Shown in pieces: positions 52,836-63,407 of a stretch of DNA of 64,000 nt (position 1 is its first letter; each line of letters opens with the position of its first letter). The DNA is taken from positions 259,956 through 323,955 of the forward strand of contig CAUYUJ010004703.1 in assembly GCA_963575745.1 (NCBI GenBank). The letters run 5' to 3'. Both the position numbers and the translations under genes were made by a program. This stretch comes from Prorocentrum cordatum (Eukaryota; Sar; Dinophyceae; Prorocentrales; Prorocentraceae). The notes under the pieces are model-generated. The model was not told the DNA's origin, ran no database searches, and worked only from the letters and a program-made list of their open reading frames with translations.

Positions 52836-54067
52836 CATGATGGACCCACGAACCCGGAAAGGGATATAGACATGTGAAGCATGGTCACGTTTTCACGATA
52901 CCCAACTGGGCGACACCTCACGAAACATCCCACGAGACACTCCGCGAAACATCCCACGAGACACCTGACGAAACATTCCACGAGACACCTCACGAAACAT
53001 TCCACGAGACACCCCGTGAAACACTCCACGAGACACCCCACGAACAGGCAACCACTCAACCAGACACCCCACGAAACATTCCACGGGGGTGCGACTAGGT
53101 GTGGTCGTGCTAGGTGTGGTCGTGCTGGGGCGTGGTCGTGCTGGGGGTGGTCGTGCTGGGGGGTGGTCGTGCTGGGGCGTGGTCGTGCTGGGTGGTGGTC
53201 GTGCTGGGGGGTGGTCGTGCTGGGGCGTGGTCGTGCTGGGGCGTGGTCGTGCTGGGGCGTGGTCGTGCTGGGGTGTGGTCGTGCTGTGGTGAGGTCGTGC
53301 TGGGGTGTGTCGTCGTGCTGGGTGTGGGTCGCTGGGGTGTGGTCGTGCTGGGGCTGTGGTCGTGCTGGGGTGTGGTCGTGCTGGGGTGTGGTCGTGCTGG
53401 GGGGGGTGGTCGTGCTGGGGGGTGGTCGTGCTGGGGCGTGGTCGTGCTGGGGTGTGGTCGTGCGTGGTCGTGCTGGGGTGTGGTCGTGCTGGTGCTGGGG
53501 TGGGGTCGTGCTGGGGTGTGTGTCGTGCTGGGGTGGTCCGCACCCTGTGATTTATCGATCGGGTCGTGCTGGGGTGTGGTCGTGCTGGGGTGTGGTCGTG
53601 CGGGATGGATCGTGCTGGGGCGTGTCGTGCTGGGGTGGGGTCGTGCTGGGGGGGGTGCTGGGGTGTGGTCGTGCTGGGGTGGTCCGCACCCTGTGATTTA
53701 TCGATCGGGTCGTGCTGGGGTGGTCGTGGGGGGTGGTCGTGCTGGGGGGTGGTCGTGCTGGTGGGGCTGGGGGTCGTGCTGGGGGGTGGTCGTGCTGGGC
53801 GTGTCGTGGTCGTGCTGGGGCGTGGTCGTGCTGGGGTGTGGTCGGGCTGCGGTGTGGTCGTGCTGAGGTGGCCCGCACCCTGTGATTTATCGATCGGGAT
53901 TTCAAAAACAAGCGTTTCGCCTGAGACATCCTCAAATGTTAATCCGCCGGCCTCCTTCGACCTCGATATTTATCAGGGAAAGAATCCGCCGGCCTCCTTC
54001 AAGTTGGGCACGGGGGGATATGTTTACATACTAAAAGAGAACCCTGGGCCGGCGCCCTTTCCGGGAA
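52836..54067 (+). mobile_element. Composite block G
   Basis: Start CATGATGGACCCACGAACCC, end GCCCTTTCCGGGAA, with A-runs at both edges. Its 16-bp array (53095-53875) is irregular, with many partial units. It contains two internal GCACCCTGTGATTTATCGAT pieces (53538, 53685) besides the normal one at 53876. Confidence 0.85.
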
Positions 54068-54069
54068 AA

Positions 54070-54560
54070 GCGATCAGCAAGCAGGCAAATAGCTAGTGAG
54101 CGTTCGATTGCTCCCCAATGCGCGCGAAAACACGACAACAAAGAGGCTTACATAATGTGTTGGGCATGCGGTATCGCGTCACGGAGGTCCTTCGTCTTCG
54201 CGTGCCGTGCAGGGCCTTTTTTCTTTCTCTTCTTCGTGGTCCCTTCAGATGCGCCAGGGACCTCTTGCCCCCACCCATGTACCATCAGGGCGGGTCATCC
54301 CATACACTAGAACGAGAATGAGCTGGGCACGTGTGGGCTGAACCACACCATGTCGAAACGAAAACGAATACGGCATCGAAACAATCGACAGTCCCATGCC
54401 CAACAACGTCGAGAATAGAAACAAGATCAGGCAACGGAAGCGCAGCAACATGTGAATATATTTATCACGCACCAAACAGACAAGCCAACTCACAAAATGA
54501 AAACCTGCGCACGCCACGCGCGACTCATAACAACCTGTCAGTCAGCGTGGACCCCAAACA
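54070..54560. other. No gene seen
   Basis: About 490 bases of ordinary composition without a supported reading frame or repeat. Confidence 0.45.
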
Positions 54561-55086
54561 TTGTGTGTCTGTCAACACATGTTGTACACCCAGTAGCTTG
54601 CAATTGTATGTGGGGCCAATGTGTGGTGCACTCTATGTGGGGCAACATGAGTTGTGCAAGATACGCCTTGCAACCAATGTGGGGTAATACAGCTGGTGCA
54701 ATAAATGTATTATCCACTCATGGTGCGCATCCTGTGTTATGCAATCGACGTTGTACAATGTATGCGGTGGAATAAATTTGTCCGCAATGAATTGCCTAAT
54801 CCAATGTTCGCGCAAACATCCCACCCACCCGCAACTTGGTTTGCAAACCTCATGCGGCGGCCATTGCGATGAGTGTTTGGCGCTGGCTGGTGCATCTCTG
54901 TGGCCGCGCCAGCCCGCGCACGTGCGTGCGCGCAGCGGCCAAGTAGTTTGGCGCGACCGACGCGGCCGCGGTGGTCCTGACCGCTCGGCACATCCAGGCG
55001 GGCACTTGAGTGCGAGTCGGCGACTTGGGCGGGCGCGGTGTCATGGCAACGTCGACACTTGTAGACACGATGGTGATGATGATGAC

Positions 55087-55152
<66 letters not shown>

Positions 55153-56830
55153 AGTGGTGGCAATGTTGGCGACGATGCTGACAACGACGACGGCACGGCC
55201 CGTGACGGCGCCGATGTCGATCACGCCGACGACGATGACGGCGTCTTCGCGTCGGTGATGAAGGTATTGAAAAGGAATTCGAAATGCGCGCGACGCAGAC
55301 GCGGGATAGTGGCCCGCTTGGTACTATTTGACACAGATCGTGCCACCCCAGCACGCGCGCAAGGACGTTCGAACGATTTCGACATGCGCGCGCGAAGCCC
55401 GTTCGGCAACATGGTATGAACATGTTGCAAACGTCTGGCTTTTTAACGAATTCGCAAAGGCGCACGTTTTTTTCAACATCCGTGTTGCGAAAATTGTGTT
55501 CTTGTATGTTTGTTGGGCACTCGATCTTGAAACCCTTCCGGAACCTGAGGTTTCTGAAGGATTTCGGCATGCGCGCGCGACGACGCACGCGTGTTCACAT
55601 CGTCTCGTTTGTTGCAAAGGATTCTCGCGACGGCACGCGCGCGAGGGCGTTCGAACGACTTCGACACGCGCGCGCGAAACCCGTTTGGTAGTATTTCCTG
55701 AAAAGATTGATCAGCCGATGGTTGTCTTCAGAATTGGCATGCACGCGCGTGTTTTTTGAGTGTTTGATATCCGTGCTGCGAAGCCATATGTTTTTTTTAT
55801 GCGCGTTTGATTTTGAGCTCCTTCCGAAACGAACAGATTTGGAGGATGTTGGCATGCGCGAGCGACGTCGCGCGCGTGTGCACTTCGCCGCATCTGTTGC
55901 AAGGGAGCCTTTGAAAACTTATGATTTATGGTAAACGAGTGCGCGCGCAAAAATTATTGCACAGGATGGCGGGGGGGGGCGACACCGGCCTGGCTGGGAT
56001 AGTTTGAGTTCACACGTAGAATGGACATTGGGTCAGAATCCTAAAAGGCTTTGCATCGGTTCCCGGGGGGTCTGTACGTCCGGGGGGAAAGGGGGTAGAA
56101 CATATTTCTTTTTTCAAAATGAACATCTGTGCGGCCGACGCAAAGTCGGTGGCGCTGACCGCTGGGGAACTGAGCCTGGATGGGCTGTCAGGTCCCCAAA
56201 TAAACCCAAAATGAATCCGACCAAAGCCGCCGTGACAGGGAACTGATGTGTGAAATGATTCGACACGCTCCTACCGTTCCCGGACGCAACACAAATAAAG
56301 CGGCCAGCATTGCTACTACTAGCATCATCGTGTCTACCGTCGTCGACGTTGCCATGATACCACGCCCGCCCAAATCACCGAATCGCACTGACGTGCCGGC
56401 TAAGATGTGCCGTGGGGTCCGCGCAACCGCGTTCGCGTCGGTCGCGCCAAAGTAGCTGGCCGCTGCGCGCGAGCATCCGCGGGCTTGCGCGGACGCAGAG
56501 ATGCACCAGTCAACACCCAGCACTCATCGCAATCGCTCCCGCATGGGTTTGGCAAACCAAGTTGCGGGTGGGTGGGTGGGATGATTACGCGGGCAGCGGC
56601 GCTGACAACTTCAAGTTCGGCAAATGAATTGCACCACCTAAATTGCTCCACGTAGACAGCACCGCATATATTGCACCGCGTATATGTTCTAAATAGAATG
56701 CACCGCATTGAGTGCACAGCATAGATTTCATTACACAAGTTGCATCGCATACATTGCACCACAATGATTGCACCGCGTACAGTGCAAGAACCTACTGTTT
56801 GGGGTCCACGCTGGCTAACATTTTGAATTC
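54560..56830. repeat. Long inverted repeat (arms 54560-55070 and 56320-56830)
   Basis: ACTTGGTTTGCAAACC..GCGATGAGTGTTTGGCGCTG, GGCCAAGTAGTTTGGCGCGA and GTCATGGCAACGTCGACACT in the left arm reappear in reverse complement in the right arm (for example CGCGCCAAAGTAGCTGGCCG). The outer parts of both arms carry TGCACC/GGTGCA-rich irregular repeats. Arms are diverged (tens of percent), and about 1.25 kb lies between them. Confidence 0.75.
55073..55155 (+). repeat. (GAT)n microsatellite
   Basis: About 25 GATGATGAT units. Confidence 0.95.
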
Positions 56831-57130
56831 CCGAGGACACCTAAACTGTTTGAAACATTGCCGCATCCGCGCGGCGACGCGCGCGTGCGCACTTCATCCA
56901 ATGTGCTGCGAGGGATGTTTGGAAATTGATGATTGTGAATAAACGGATGCGCGCGCAAACTATCACTTGACGAGGATGAAGGGGGGGTCCATACCGCCTC
57001 GGCTGGAACGCAATAAATTCAAAGTTCGAGCGAAGGATGGGGCTGAACCATATTGAAATTGCAGATCCCCAGGGTGGACGGATGCCACCAGGGAGGCGGG
57101 GGGGGCAAATGAATATTCGTTTTTAGAGAG
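55360..57130 (+). repeat. Direct duplications with CATGCGCGCGCGACG motif
   Basis: Units at 55362-55640 and 55645-55930 share GTTCGAACGA(T/C)TTCGACA, GGCATGCGCGCG and TCTGTTGCAAGG-like blocks (period ~283). The segment 55840-56120 (GATGTTGGCATGCGCGAGCG onward) is repeated at 56838-57130. Confidence 0.7.
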
Positions 57131-57164
57131 GAGAGTATATGAGGTGCAATGCTGATCACAACAT

Positions 57165-57325
57165 ATCATCACAAAACAGCGCGCAGAAATGCCAAGCAAT
57201 GCGACGCAACGCCATGCAATTGTAACGCAGTGCGATTGCAACGCAGTGCAATAGAATGTAGCGCAAACCGATGCAAGGCGATGCAAAGCACGGCATCGCA
57301 ACGCAACGCAATGTCAAGTAATGCA
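57165..57325 (+). repeat. Degenerate GCAACGCAAT repeat, second patch
   Basis: GCAATGCGACGCAACGCC and similar; same motif as 245-480. Confidence 0.7.
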
Positions 57326-57530
57326 GGCCCAGACGCCGTGCAGCGACGAGGCGGCGGCGACTGGGCGGCGAGGAGGCGGCGACGGCGACCACGAGGCTGC
57401 CAGACCATCACGCAGGCCCAGACCGGCGGCGACGAGGCGGCGACGGGGCGGCGACGACGACCACAGAGCCGCCAAACCGCCACGCAGGCCCAGACGACGG
57501 GCGGCGACGAAGCGGCGACGGGGCATAAGA
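57322..57530 (+). repeat. Tandem GCAGGCCCAGAC..GGCGGCGAC repeat
   Basis: Three units of about 73-89 bp starting at 57322, 57411 and 57484. Confidence 0.8.
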
Positions 57531-57676
57531 CGGCGACATAACCGCAACATCGCCACACAGGTCCATCTCCTTCGACAAGAAAGTAAGAAGCCCGAAGTAC
57601 AAGCACTGCTGAGGGAAAAAAGTGCCCAAATAGTAAAACGCCCAGGGACCATTTTGAAGGCGTAGGCCCACCCGCT

Positions 57677-58570
57677 TTGAATAACTCGGAGTCGACCACC
57701 CCCTTCTCCTCCATGGGAGCGCCACCACCTTGTCAAAAAGGGCTGTCGGCTGACGGACACGGCGCCACTAGCGCGTGGTCGACGACGACTACCACGACGA
57801 TTGACGACGACGCCGACGCCGACGACTGTGGCAGCGACGCGACCGCCGACGACGACGACAAACGCAGTGGTAGATGCTCGTTCTGGGGATCTTCGTTGTT
57901 CAACTCGCTCCACTCATGCGCCGGTGCTGCGCCACCAGCGAGCGGTCGACGACGACTACGACGACGGCGACGGCGACAAGCTCAGATCCGCGCCGCGCAC
58001 GGAATGCAGCGGGGGCGGGCCTCCTCAGAAGACTCGGGCATCGGGCCTTCTGAGGCATCCAGCCTTCTGAGGAAGGTTCTAAGCCGCTTACTTCCCCGAA
58101 GCCACAGCAGGCTTCTCAGAAGGCTGGAGGGGCTCCCGAAAACTCCCGCCGCCTTCTGGGATTCTCACTCTGGCGTCCACGGCGCGCCGACGATCAGAGC
58201 AGTAGACGCTCGTTCTGAAAACCTTCCTGGAGCCACTCCTGCTGCGCCGAACGCCCGTCGACTTGAATCTGAGCTCGAACCGCACCTGGAGCTGAGCCAG
58301 AGGCCACTCGGGGTCGCACTGGAGACAAAATCAGAGTCGAGCAGATTCGTCGGGTGGGCCCCGGTGAAGGTCCCCAAGCGAGCCTCGAATCAGAGTGCCG
58401 CGAGAGCGGATTATGGGGACGTTAGTCACGGCGGCGGGGTGAGGAAAGAGCGAGGGGAGGGGGGGCGAGGGGAGGGCGAGGGGAGGGGGGCGAGGGGGAG
58501 GGGAGGGCGAGGGGAGGAGAGGGCGAGGGGAGGGCGAGAGGAGGGCAAGGGGAGGGCGAGGGGGATTATG
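57677..58570 (+). other. Open frame of low confidence, probably not a gene
   Basis: A 328-codon plus-strand frame (starting MNNSESTTPFSSMG) runs through ACGACG-rich DNA, CTTCTGAGAAGG palindromes and a GGCGAGGGG minisatellite, and ends inside the second introner-like copy. No domain is recognisable. Confidence 0.3.
58015..58150. repeat. CTTCTCAGAAG palindromes, patch 1
   Basis: Several CCTTCTGAGGAAGG / CTTCTCAGAAGG palindromes within 135 bases; a denser patch is at 59355-59500. Confidence 0.75.
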
Positions 58571-58572
58571 GG
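58440..58572 (+). repeat. GGCGAGGGGAGG minisatellite
   Basis: G-rich 10-12 bp units with many GGGG runs on one strand; could form G-quadruplexes. Confidence 0.9.
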
Positions 58573-58590
58573 CCTGGGACGCCCAAGTTT

Positions 58591-58745
58591 GAAGGGGCCC
58601 TTGGACACACAAACAAACAGACACAAATCGGAGGATCCCCCACATGTTCCCATATTTTTTTAAAAGTGTTTGTCTTCCCCCCACTCCCCATATCGCGCCA
58701 TAGTTTCTGGGGGTCGACGATTCAATCGTGTCTGCGTGTTATTTC
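58591..58745 (-). mobile_element. Second copy of the introner-like element
   Basis: GAAGGGGCCCTTGGACACAC, ACATGTTCCCATATTTT, TTTGTCTTCCC, TTTCTGGGGGTCGACGATTC and GTGTCTGCGTGTT align in order with 43363-43515. The acceptor-side AAG of the 43-kb copy reads AAAC here and the donor GC is absent, so this copy is not obviously a spliced intron. Confidence 0.8.
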
Positions 58746-59094
58746 CCTGCTGACGATGGAGCTTCTGGAGCGGCGCCGGCCGAAAAGGGGGGATTGGGAA
58801 AGGGGGGGGTACGAAATTTGCTGCATGCAGCTGGTTTCGGCCTCACCGAGGGGCCCATTCCTCGATACATGGCCGCCTCCGGCGCCGGGAAAATCAGCTA
58901 CGTGAGCTGATTCTCAAACCCCCCCTTTGCTATCCCCCCCTTTCGCCCGACCCGACGGGAGCGGCGCCGGACGGGCCGAGGGCGCCAGGGAGCGGCCGAG
59001 GAGGCAGGGGCGCGGGGGGCACCTCTGGAGAGCACCTGTCCTTCATGCTGTCGCTGGACTGAGACTACCGTGGGGGCGTGGGCGTTGACCTAAG

Positions 59095-59180
59095 GAACAC
59101 CAAATACTCCAGATTTCGTAGTTAAAGGGAGGGGGTCTGGGGTCTGGACCCTCCAAGACAAGCCATTTCAGACCTCCCCC
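59095..59180. mobile_element. MITE family M3, left half
   Basis: TACTCCAGATTTCGTAGTTA then AAGGGAGGGGGTCTGG and CCTCCAAGACAAGCCATTTC, matching 29708-29790. The right terminus is missing, and the sequence passes directly into repeat R4. Confidence 0.8.
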
Positions 59181-59330
59181 GGAACGAGGTCCCTTTCGCC
59201 CATAAGTTGAACTTCGATTTCCCGTGGGAAACCTCAGGAAAACCGAGGGCAAACTGCAGAACAATCAAGGAAAGCCGAGCCCCTTCCCAACGAACAGGGT
59301 TCCTTCCTCAGGGCCCCGACTGTATTGGCG
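59180..59330. repeat. Dispersed repeat R4, copy 2
   Basis: GGAACGAGGTCCCTTTCGCC, GTTGAACTTCGATTTCCCGT, GCAAACTGCAGAACAATC, GGGTTCCTTCCTCAGG; same order as 23505-23690. Confidence 0.8.
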
Positions 59331-59354
59331 GCAAGGGAGGGGGGAAACGAGAAG

Positions 59355-59500
59355 GAGAAGGCCTTCTCAGAAGGCGGCGGGACTTCTCAGAAGCCCTCGC
59401 GCCTTCTGAGAAACTCTTCCTGTCTTCGGGGAAGGCTCAGGAAACTTCTCAGAAGGCCGGGGAACTTCCGAGACTTCTGAGAAGGCCAGCCCCTTCTCAC
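59355..59500. repeat. CTTCTCAGAAG palindromes, patch 2
   Basis: At least six (C)CTTCTCAGAAGG or CTTCTGAGAA words in 145 bases. Confidence 0.8.
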
Positions 59501-59772
59501 GCCCCCCCCTCGTTCGCCGCCGAAACGAGCCCCTCCCCAGCGGAGCGCCACAACATCCGAAGGGTGGATTCGCTCGAGATCGGCCCCAAAACTCCTCGCG
59601 GGGTCGGAACCGACAGGTTTTCCGAACCGCGCCCCGCCGCCACGACGAGGGGCCTCCTCCTCTCCTCTCCCTTGCCGGCCAGAAGCACTGCCGGGCCACC
59701 TCAGCCACCCAACCGGCTCCAGGTCTAGGTCGGGCATGTCCCCCTGCAGGCGGATTCTGGGCGAAAAACAAA

Positions 59773-61739
59773 ACATGATGGACCCACGAACCCGGAAAGG
59801 GATATAGACATGTGGAGCATGGGCACGTTTTCACGATACCCAACGGGGCAACACCTCACGAAACATCCCACGAGACACCTCACGAAACATCCCACGAGAC
59901 ACCTCACGAAACATTCCGCGAGACACCTCACGAAACATTCCAGGAGACACCCCGCGAAACATTCCACGAGACACCCCACGAAACATTCCACGACGACAGG
60001 CAACCACTCAACCAAGGCGGTGTGGTCGTGCTGGGGAGTGGTCGTGCTGGGGTGTGGTCGTGCTGGGGGGTGGTCGTGCTGGGGTGTGGTCGTGCTGGGG
60101 GGGTGGTCGTGCTGGGGGGTGGTTGTGCTGGGGCGTGGTCGTGCTGGGGCGTGGTCGTGCTGGGGCGTGGTCGTGCTGGGGTGTGGTCGTGCTGTGGTGA
60201 GGTCGTGCTGGGGTGTGGTCGTGCTGGGGTGTGGTCTTGCTAGGGTGTGGTCGTGCTGGGGTGGGTCGTGCTGGGGTGTGGTCGTGCTGGGGTGTGGTCG
60301 TGCTGGGGGGGGTCGTGCTGGGGTGTGGTCGTGCTGGGGTGTGGTCGTGCTGGGTGTGTGGTCGTGCTGGGGCGTGGTCGTGCTGGGGCGTGGTCGTGCT
60401 GGGGTGTGGTCGTGCTGTGGTGGTCGTGCTGGGGTGTGGTCGTGCTGGGGCGTGGTCGTGCTGGGGCGTGGTCGTGCTGGGGTGGTGGTCGTGCTGGTCC
60501 GTGTGATTCATCGATCGGGTCGTGCTGGGTGTGGTCGTGGTGGGGTGATCGTGCTGGGGTGTTGTGGTCGTGCTGGGGTGTGGTCGTGCTGGTGTGGTCG
60601 TGTGGTCGTGCTGGGGTGGTGGTCGTGCTGGGGGGTGGTCGTGCTGGGGCTTGGTCGTGCTGGGGGGGTGTCGTGCGTGCTGGGGCGTGGTCGTGCTGGG
60701 GCGTGGTCGTGCTGGGGCGTGGTCGTGCTGGGGTGTGGTCGTGCTGTGGTCGTGCTGGGGTGTGGTCGTGCTGGGGTGAGTCGTGCTGGGGTGTGGTGGG
60801 GTTGTGTCGTGCTTGTGTGCTGAGGTGGGGTCGTGCTGGGGTCGGGTCGTGCTGGGGTGTGGTCGTGCTGGGGTATGGTCGTGCTGGGGTGGGGTCGTGC
60901 TGGGGTGGGGTCGTGCTGGGGTCTGGTCGTGCTGGGGTGTGGTCGTGCTGGGGTATGGTCGTGCTAGGGTGGGGTCGTGCATTTCGCTCGAGACATCCTG
61001 CCAAAATTCCAGGAAATCGTACAAAAACAAACGAATTAGTCGAGACATCATCGAAATTCCTTCGCGCGGGGCGCTTTTCCGCGTCGCGGTCGGCTCTGCA
61101 AAACAAGCGTTTCGCTCGAGACATCCTCGGCAAACTCTGCGGAGCAAGCGTTTCGCTCGAGACATCCTCAACACACGAAAAAGTGGCCCGCACCCTGTGA
61201 TTTATCGATCGGGATTTCAAAAACAAGCGTTTCGCTCGAGACATCCTCAAATTTTAATTCGCCGGCCTCCTTCGACCTCGTTATTTATCAGGGAAAAAAT
61301 TCGCCGGCCTCCCTCAAGCAGGCACCGGGGGACTAGGTTTACCTACTAAAAGAGAACCCTGGGCCTATGCCCTTTCCGGGGAAAACAAACGAATTAGTCG
61401 AGACATCATCGAAATTCCTTCGCGCGGGGCGCTTTTCCGCGTCGCGGTCGGCTCTGCAAAACAAGCGTTTCGCTCGAGACATCCTCGGCAAACTCTGCGG
61501 AGCAAGCGTTTCGCTCGAGACATCCTCAACACACGAAAAAGTGGCCCGCACCCTGTGATTTATCGATCGGGATTTCAAAAACAAGCGTTTCGCTCGAGAC
61601 ATCCTCAAATTTTAATTCGCCGGCCTCCTTCGACCTCGTTATTTATCAGGGAAAAAATTCGCCGGCCTCCCTCAAGTTGGCACCGGGGGACAGGTTTACC
61701 TACTAAAAGAGAACCCTGGGCCGATGCCCTTTCCGGGAA
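59773..61739 (+). mobile_element. Composite block H
   Basis: Start CATGATGGACCCACGAACCC, first terminus at 61383, and a duplicated tail (GAATTAGTCGAGACATCATC onward) with a second GCCCTTTCCGGGAA terminus at 61739. The 16-bp array is about 60 units (60020-60978), with truncated units and an internal TGTGATTCATCGATCGGG piece at 60504. Confidence 0.9.
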
Positions 61740-61769
61740 AATACCCTAACAACAATCAAACACTGTAAA

Positions 61770-62824
61770 CATGATGGACCCACGAACCCGGAAAGGGATA
61801 AAGACATGTGCAGCATGGTCACGTTTTCACGATACCCAACTGGGCGACATCTCACGAAACATCCCACGAGACACCCCGCGAAACATCCCACGAGACACCT
61901 CACGAAACATTTCACGAGGCCACCTCACGAAACATTCCACGAGGACCACCACGTGAACATTCCACGAGGACACCCCACGAACAGGCAACCACTTCTAAAC
62001 AAGACACGCCACGAAACATTTCCCACGGGGGTGCGACTGGGTGTGGTCGTTGCTGGGGTGTGTCGTGCTGGGGTGTGGTCGTTGCTGGGGAGTGGGCGTG
62101 AGTTTGGTTAGGGTGTGTTTACGTGCTGGGGGGTGGTCAGTGCTGGGGGGTGGTCGTGGGGGGGTGGTCGTGCTGGGGTGGTCGTGATGGGGCGTGTGGT
62201 CGTGATGGGGCTCGTGGTCGTGCTGGGGCAGGGTTACGTGCTGGGGTGTGGTCTTGCTTGTGGTGAGTCGTGCGGGGGGTCGTGCTGGGGTGTGGTCTTG
62301 CTGGGGTAGGGTCGTGCTGGGGTCGGGTCGTGCTGGGGTGTGGTCGTGCTGGGGTATGGTCGTGCTGGGGTGGGGTAGTGCTGGGGTGGGGTCGTGCTGG
62401 GGTCTGGTCGTGCTGGGGTGTGGTCGTGCTGGGGTATGGTCGTGCTAGGGTGGGGGCGTGCATTTCGCTCGAGACATCCTGCCAAAATTCCAGGAAATCG
62501 TACAAAAACAAACGAATTAGTCGAGACATCATCGAAATTCCTTCGCGCGGGGCGCTTTTCCGCGTCGCGGTCGGCTCTGCAAAACAAGCGTTTCGCTCGA
62601 GACATCCTCAAATTTTAATTCGCCGGCCTCAAAAACAAGCGTTTCGCTCGAGACATCCTCAAATTTTAATTCTCGTGCTCGTTATTTATCAGGGAAAAAT
62701 TCGCCGGCCTCCTTCGACCTCGTTATTTATCAGGGAAAAAATTCGCCGGCCTCCTTCAAGCAGGCACCGGGGGACTAGGTTTACCTACTAAAAGAGAACC
62801 CTGGGCCGGAGCCCTTTCCGGGAA
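61770..62824 (+). mobile_element. Composite block I
   Basis: Start CATGATGGACCCACGAACCC, terminus GCCCTTTCCGGGAA at 62824. The 24-bp units and the first half of the 16-bp array carry many single-base insertions; the distal half (62280-62460) matches blocks D and F. Confidence 0.88.
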
Positions 62825-62974
62825 AAAACATAGAAACATCGTCCCCAGGCTATGTTTTGACTATCTTTGCATGTTCCCCCTGTAGAGGGACAGGCCCGCC
62901 TTAACTCCAGGTCAGGGTAATCAGAGCAGCCCCTCTCCGGCAGAGCGCCATCTCACAAGAAGGGCCCGCGCCCT

Positions 62975-63120
62975 CGGCTATGCATAGGCGAAGTCGGCGA
63001 CGCATCGGCGACGTGCGTGGACAATATCGGACTCCACATCGAGGCGCCTGGCCGATGACTCGGTGGTGCGGCGCGTTTTCCAACCCCATCTGCTCGGATC
63101 CCATCTGGGAGGTCTGGAGG
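62975..63120. repeat. Dispersed repeat R3, copy 3
   Basis: GGCGACGCATCGGCGACGTG, CGGACTCCACATCGAGGCGC and CATCTGGGAGGTCTGGAGG. Confidence 0.7.
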
Positions 63121-63370
63121 TAAACAAACTTACTGACCGCATCCCCCCCTTATCGCTGCATTTGGCTTTCGTGTCAGAACTTGGCCTTCCAACGGCCGTT
63201 TGCCACGATCTGGACACCTCCGGACGCCCCTCGGCGAATCGCAGCTGCTGGAACGCATCCCGAGGCATGCAAACCTCCAGGAACCGGCGGACGCGTCCGA
63301 AGACTTCCCTAACGTCGCCCCTGAGAGCAGCGCCTCCCCTTGAGCAGGGACCGACCGTCCCGTCATTCCT
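63120..63370. other. No gene seen
   Basis: Short unique-looking spacer before the last composite block. Confidence 0.4.
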
Positions 63371-63407
63371 ATAGTCCTAATTGCCACGCGATGCTCTTAG
63401 AATCAAA

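Larger units (their letters stand above)
59730..62903. mobile_element. MITE family M2 copy split by two composite blocks
   Basis: Left piece 59732-59772 (GGTCGGGCATGTCCCCCTGC then AGGCGGATTCTGGGCGAAAA), middle piece 61740-61769 (ATACCCTAACAACAATCAAA), right piece 62825-62903 (CCCCAGGCTATGTTTTGACT to CTGTAGAGGGACAGGCCCGC). Joined, they give an M2 element of ordinary length, so blocks H and I are later insertions at A-rich sites within it. Confidence 0.8.
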
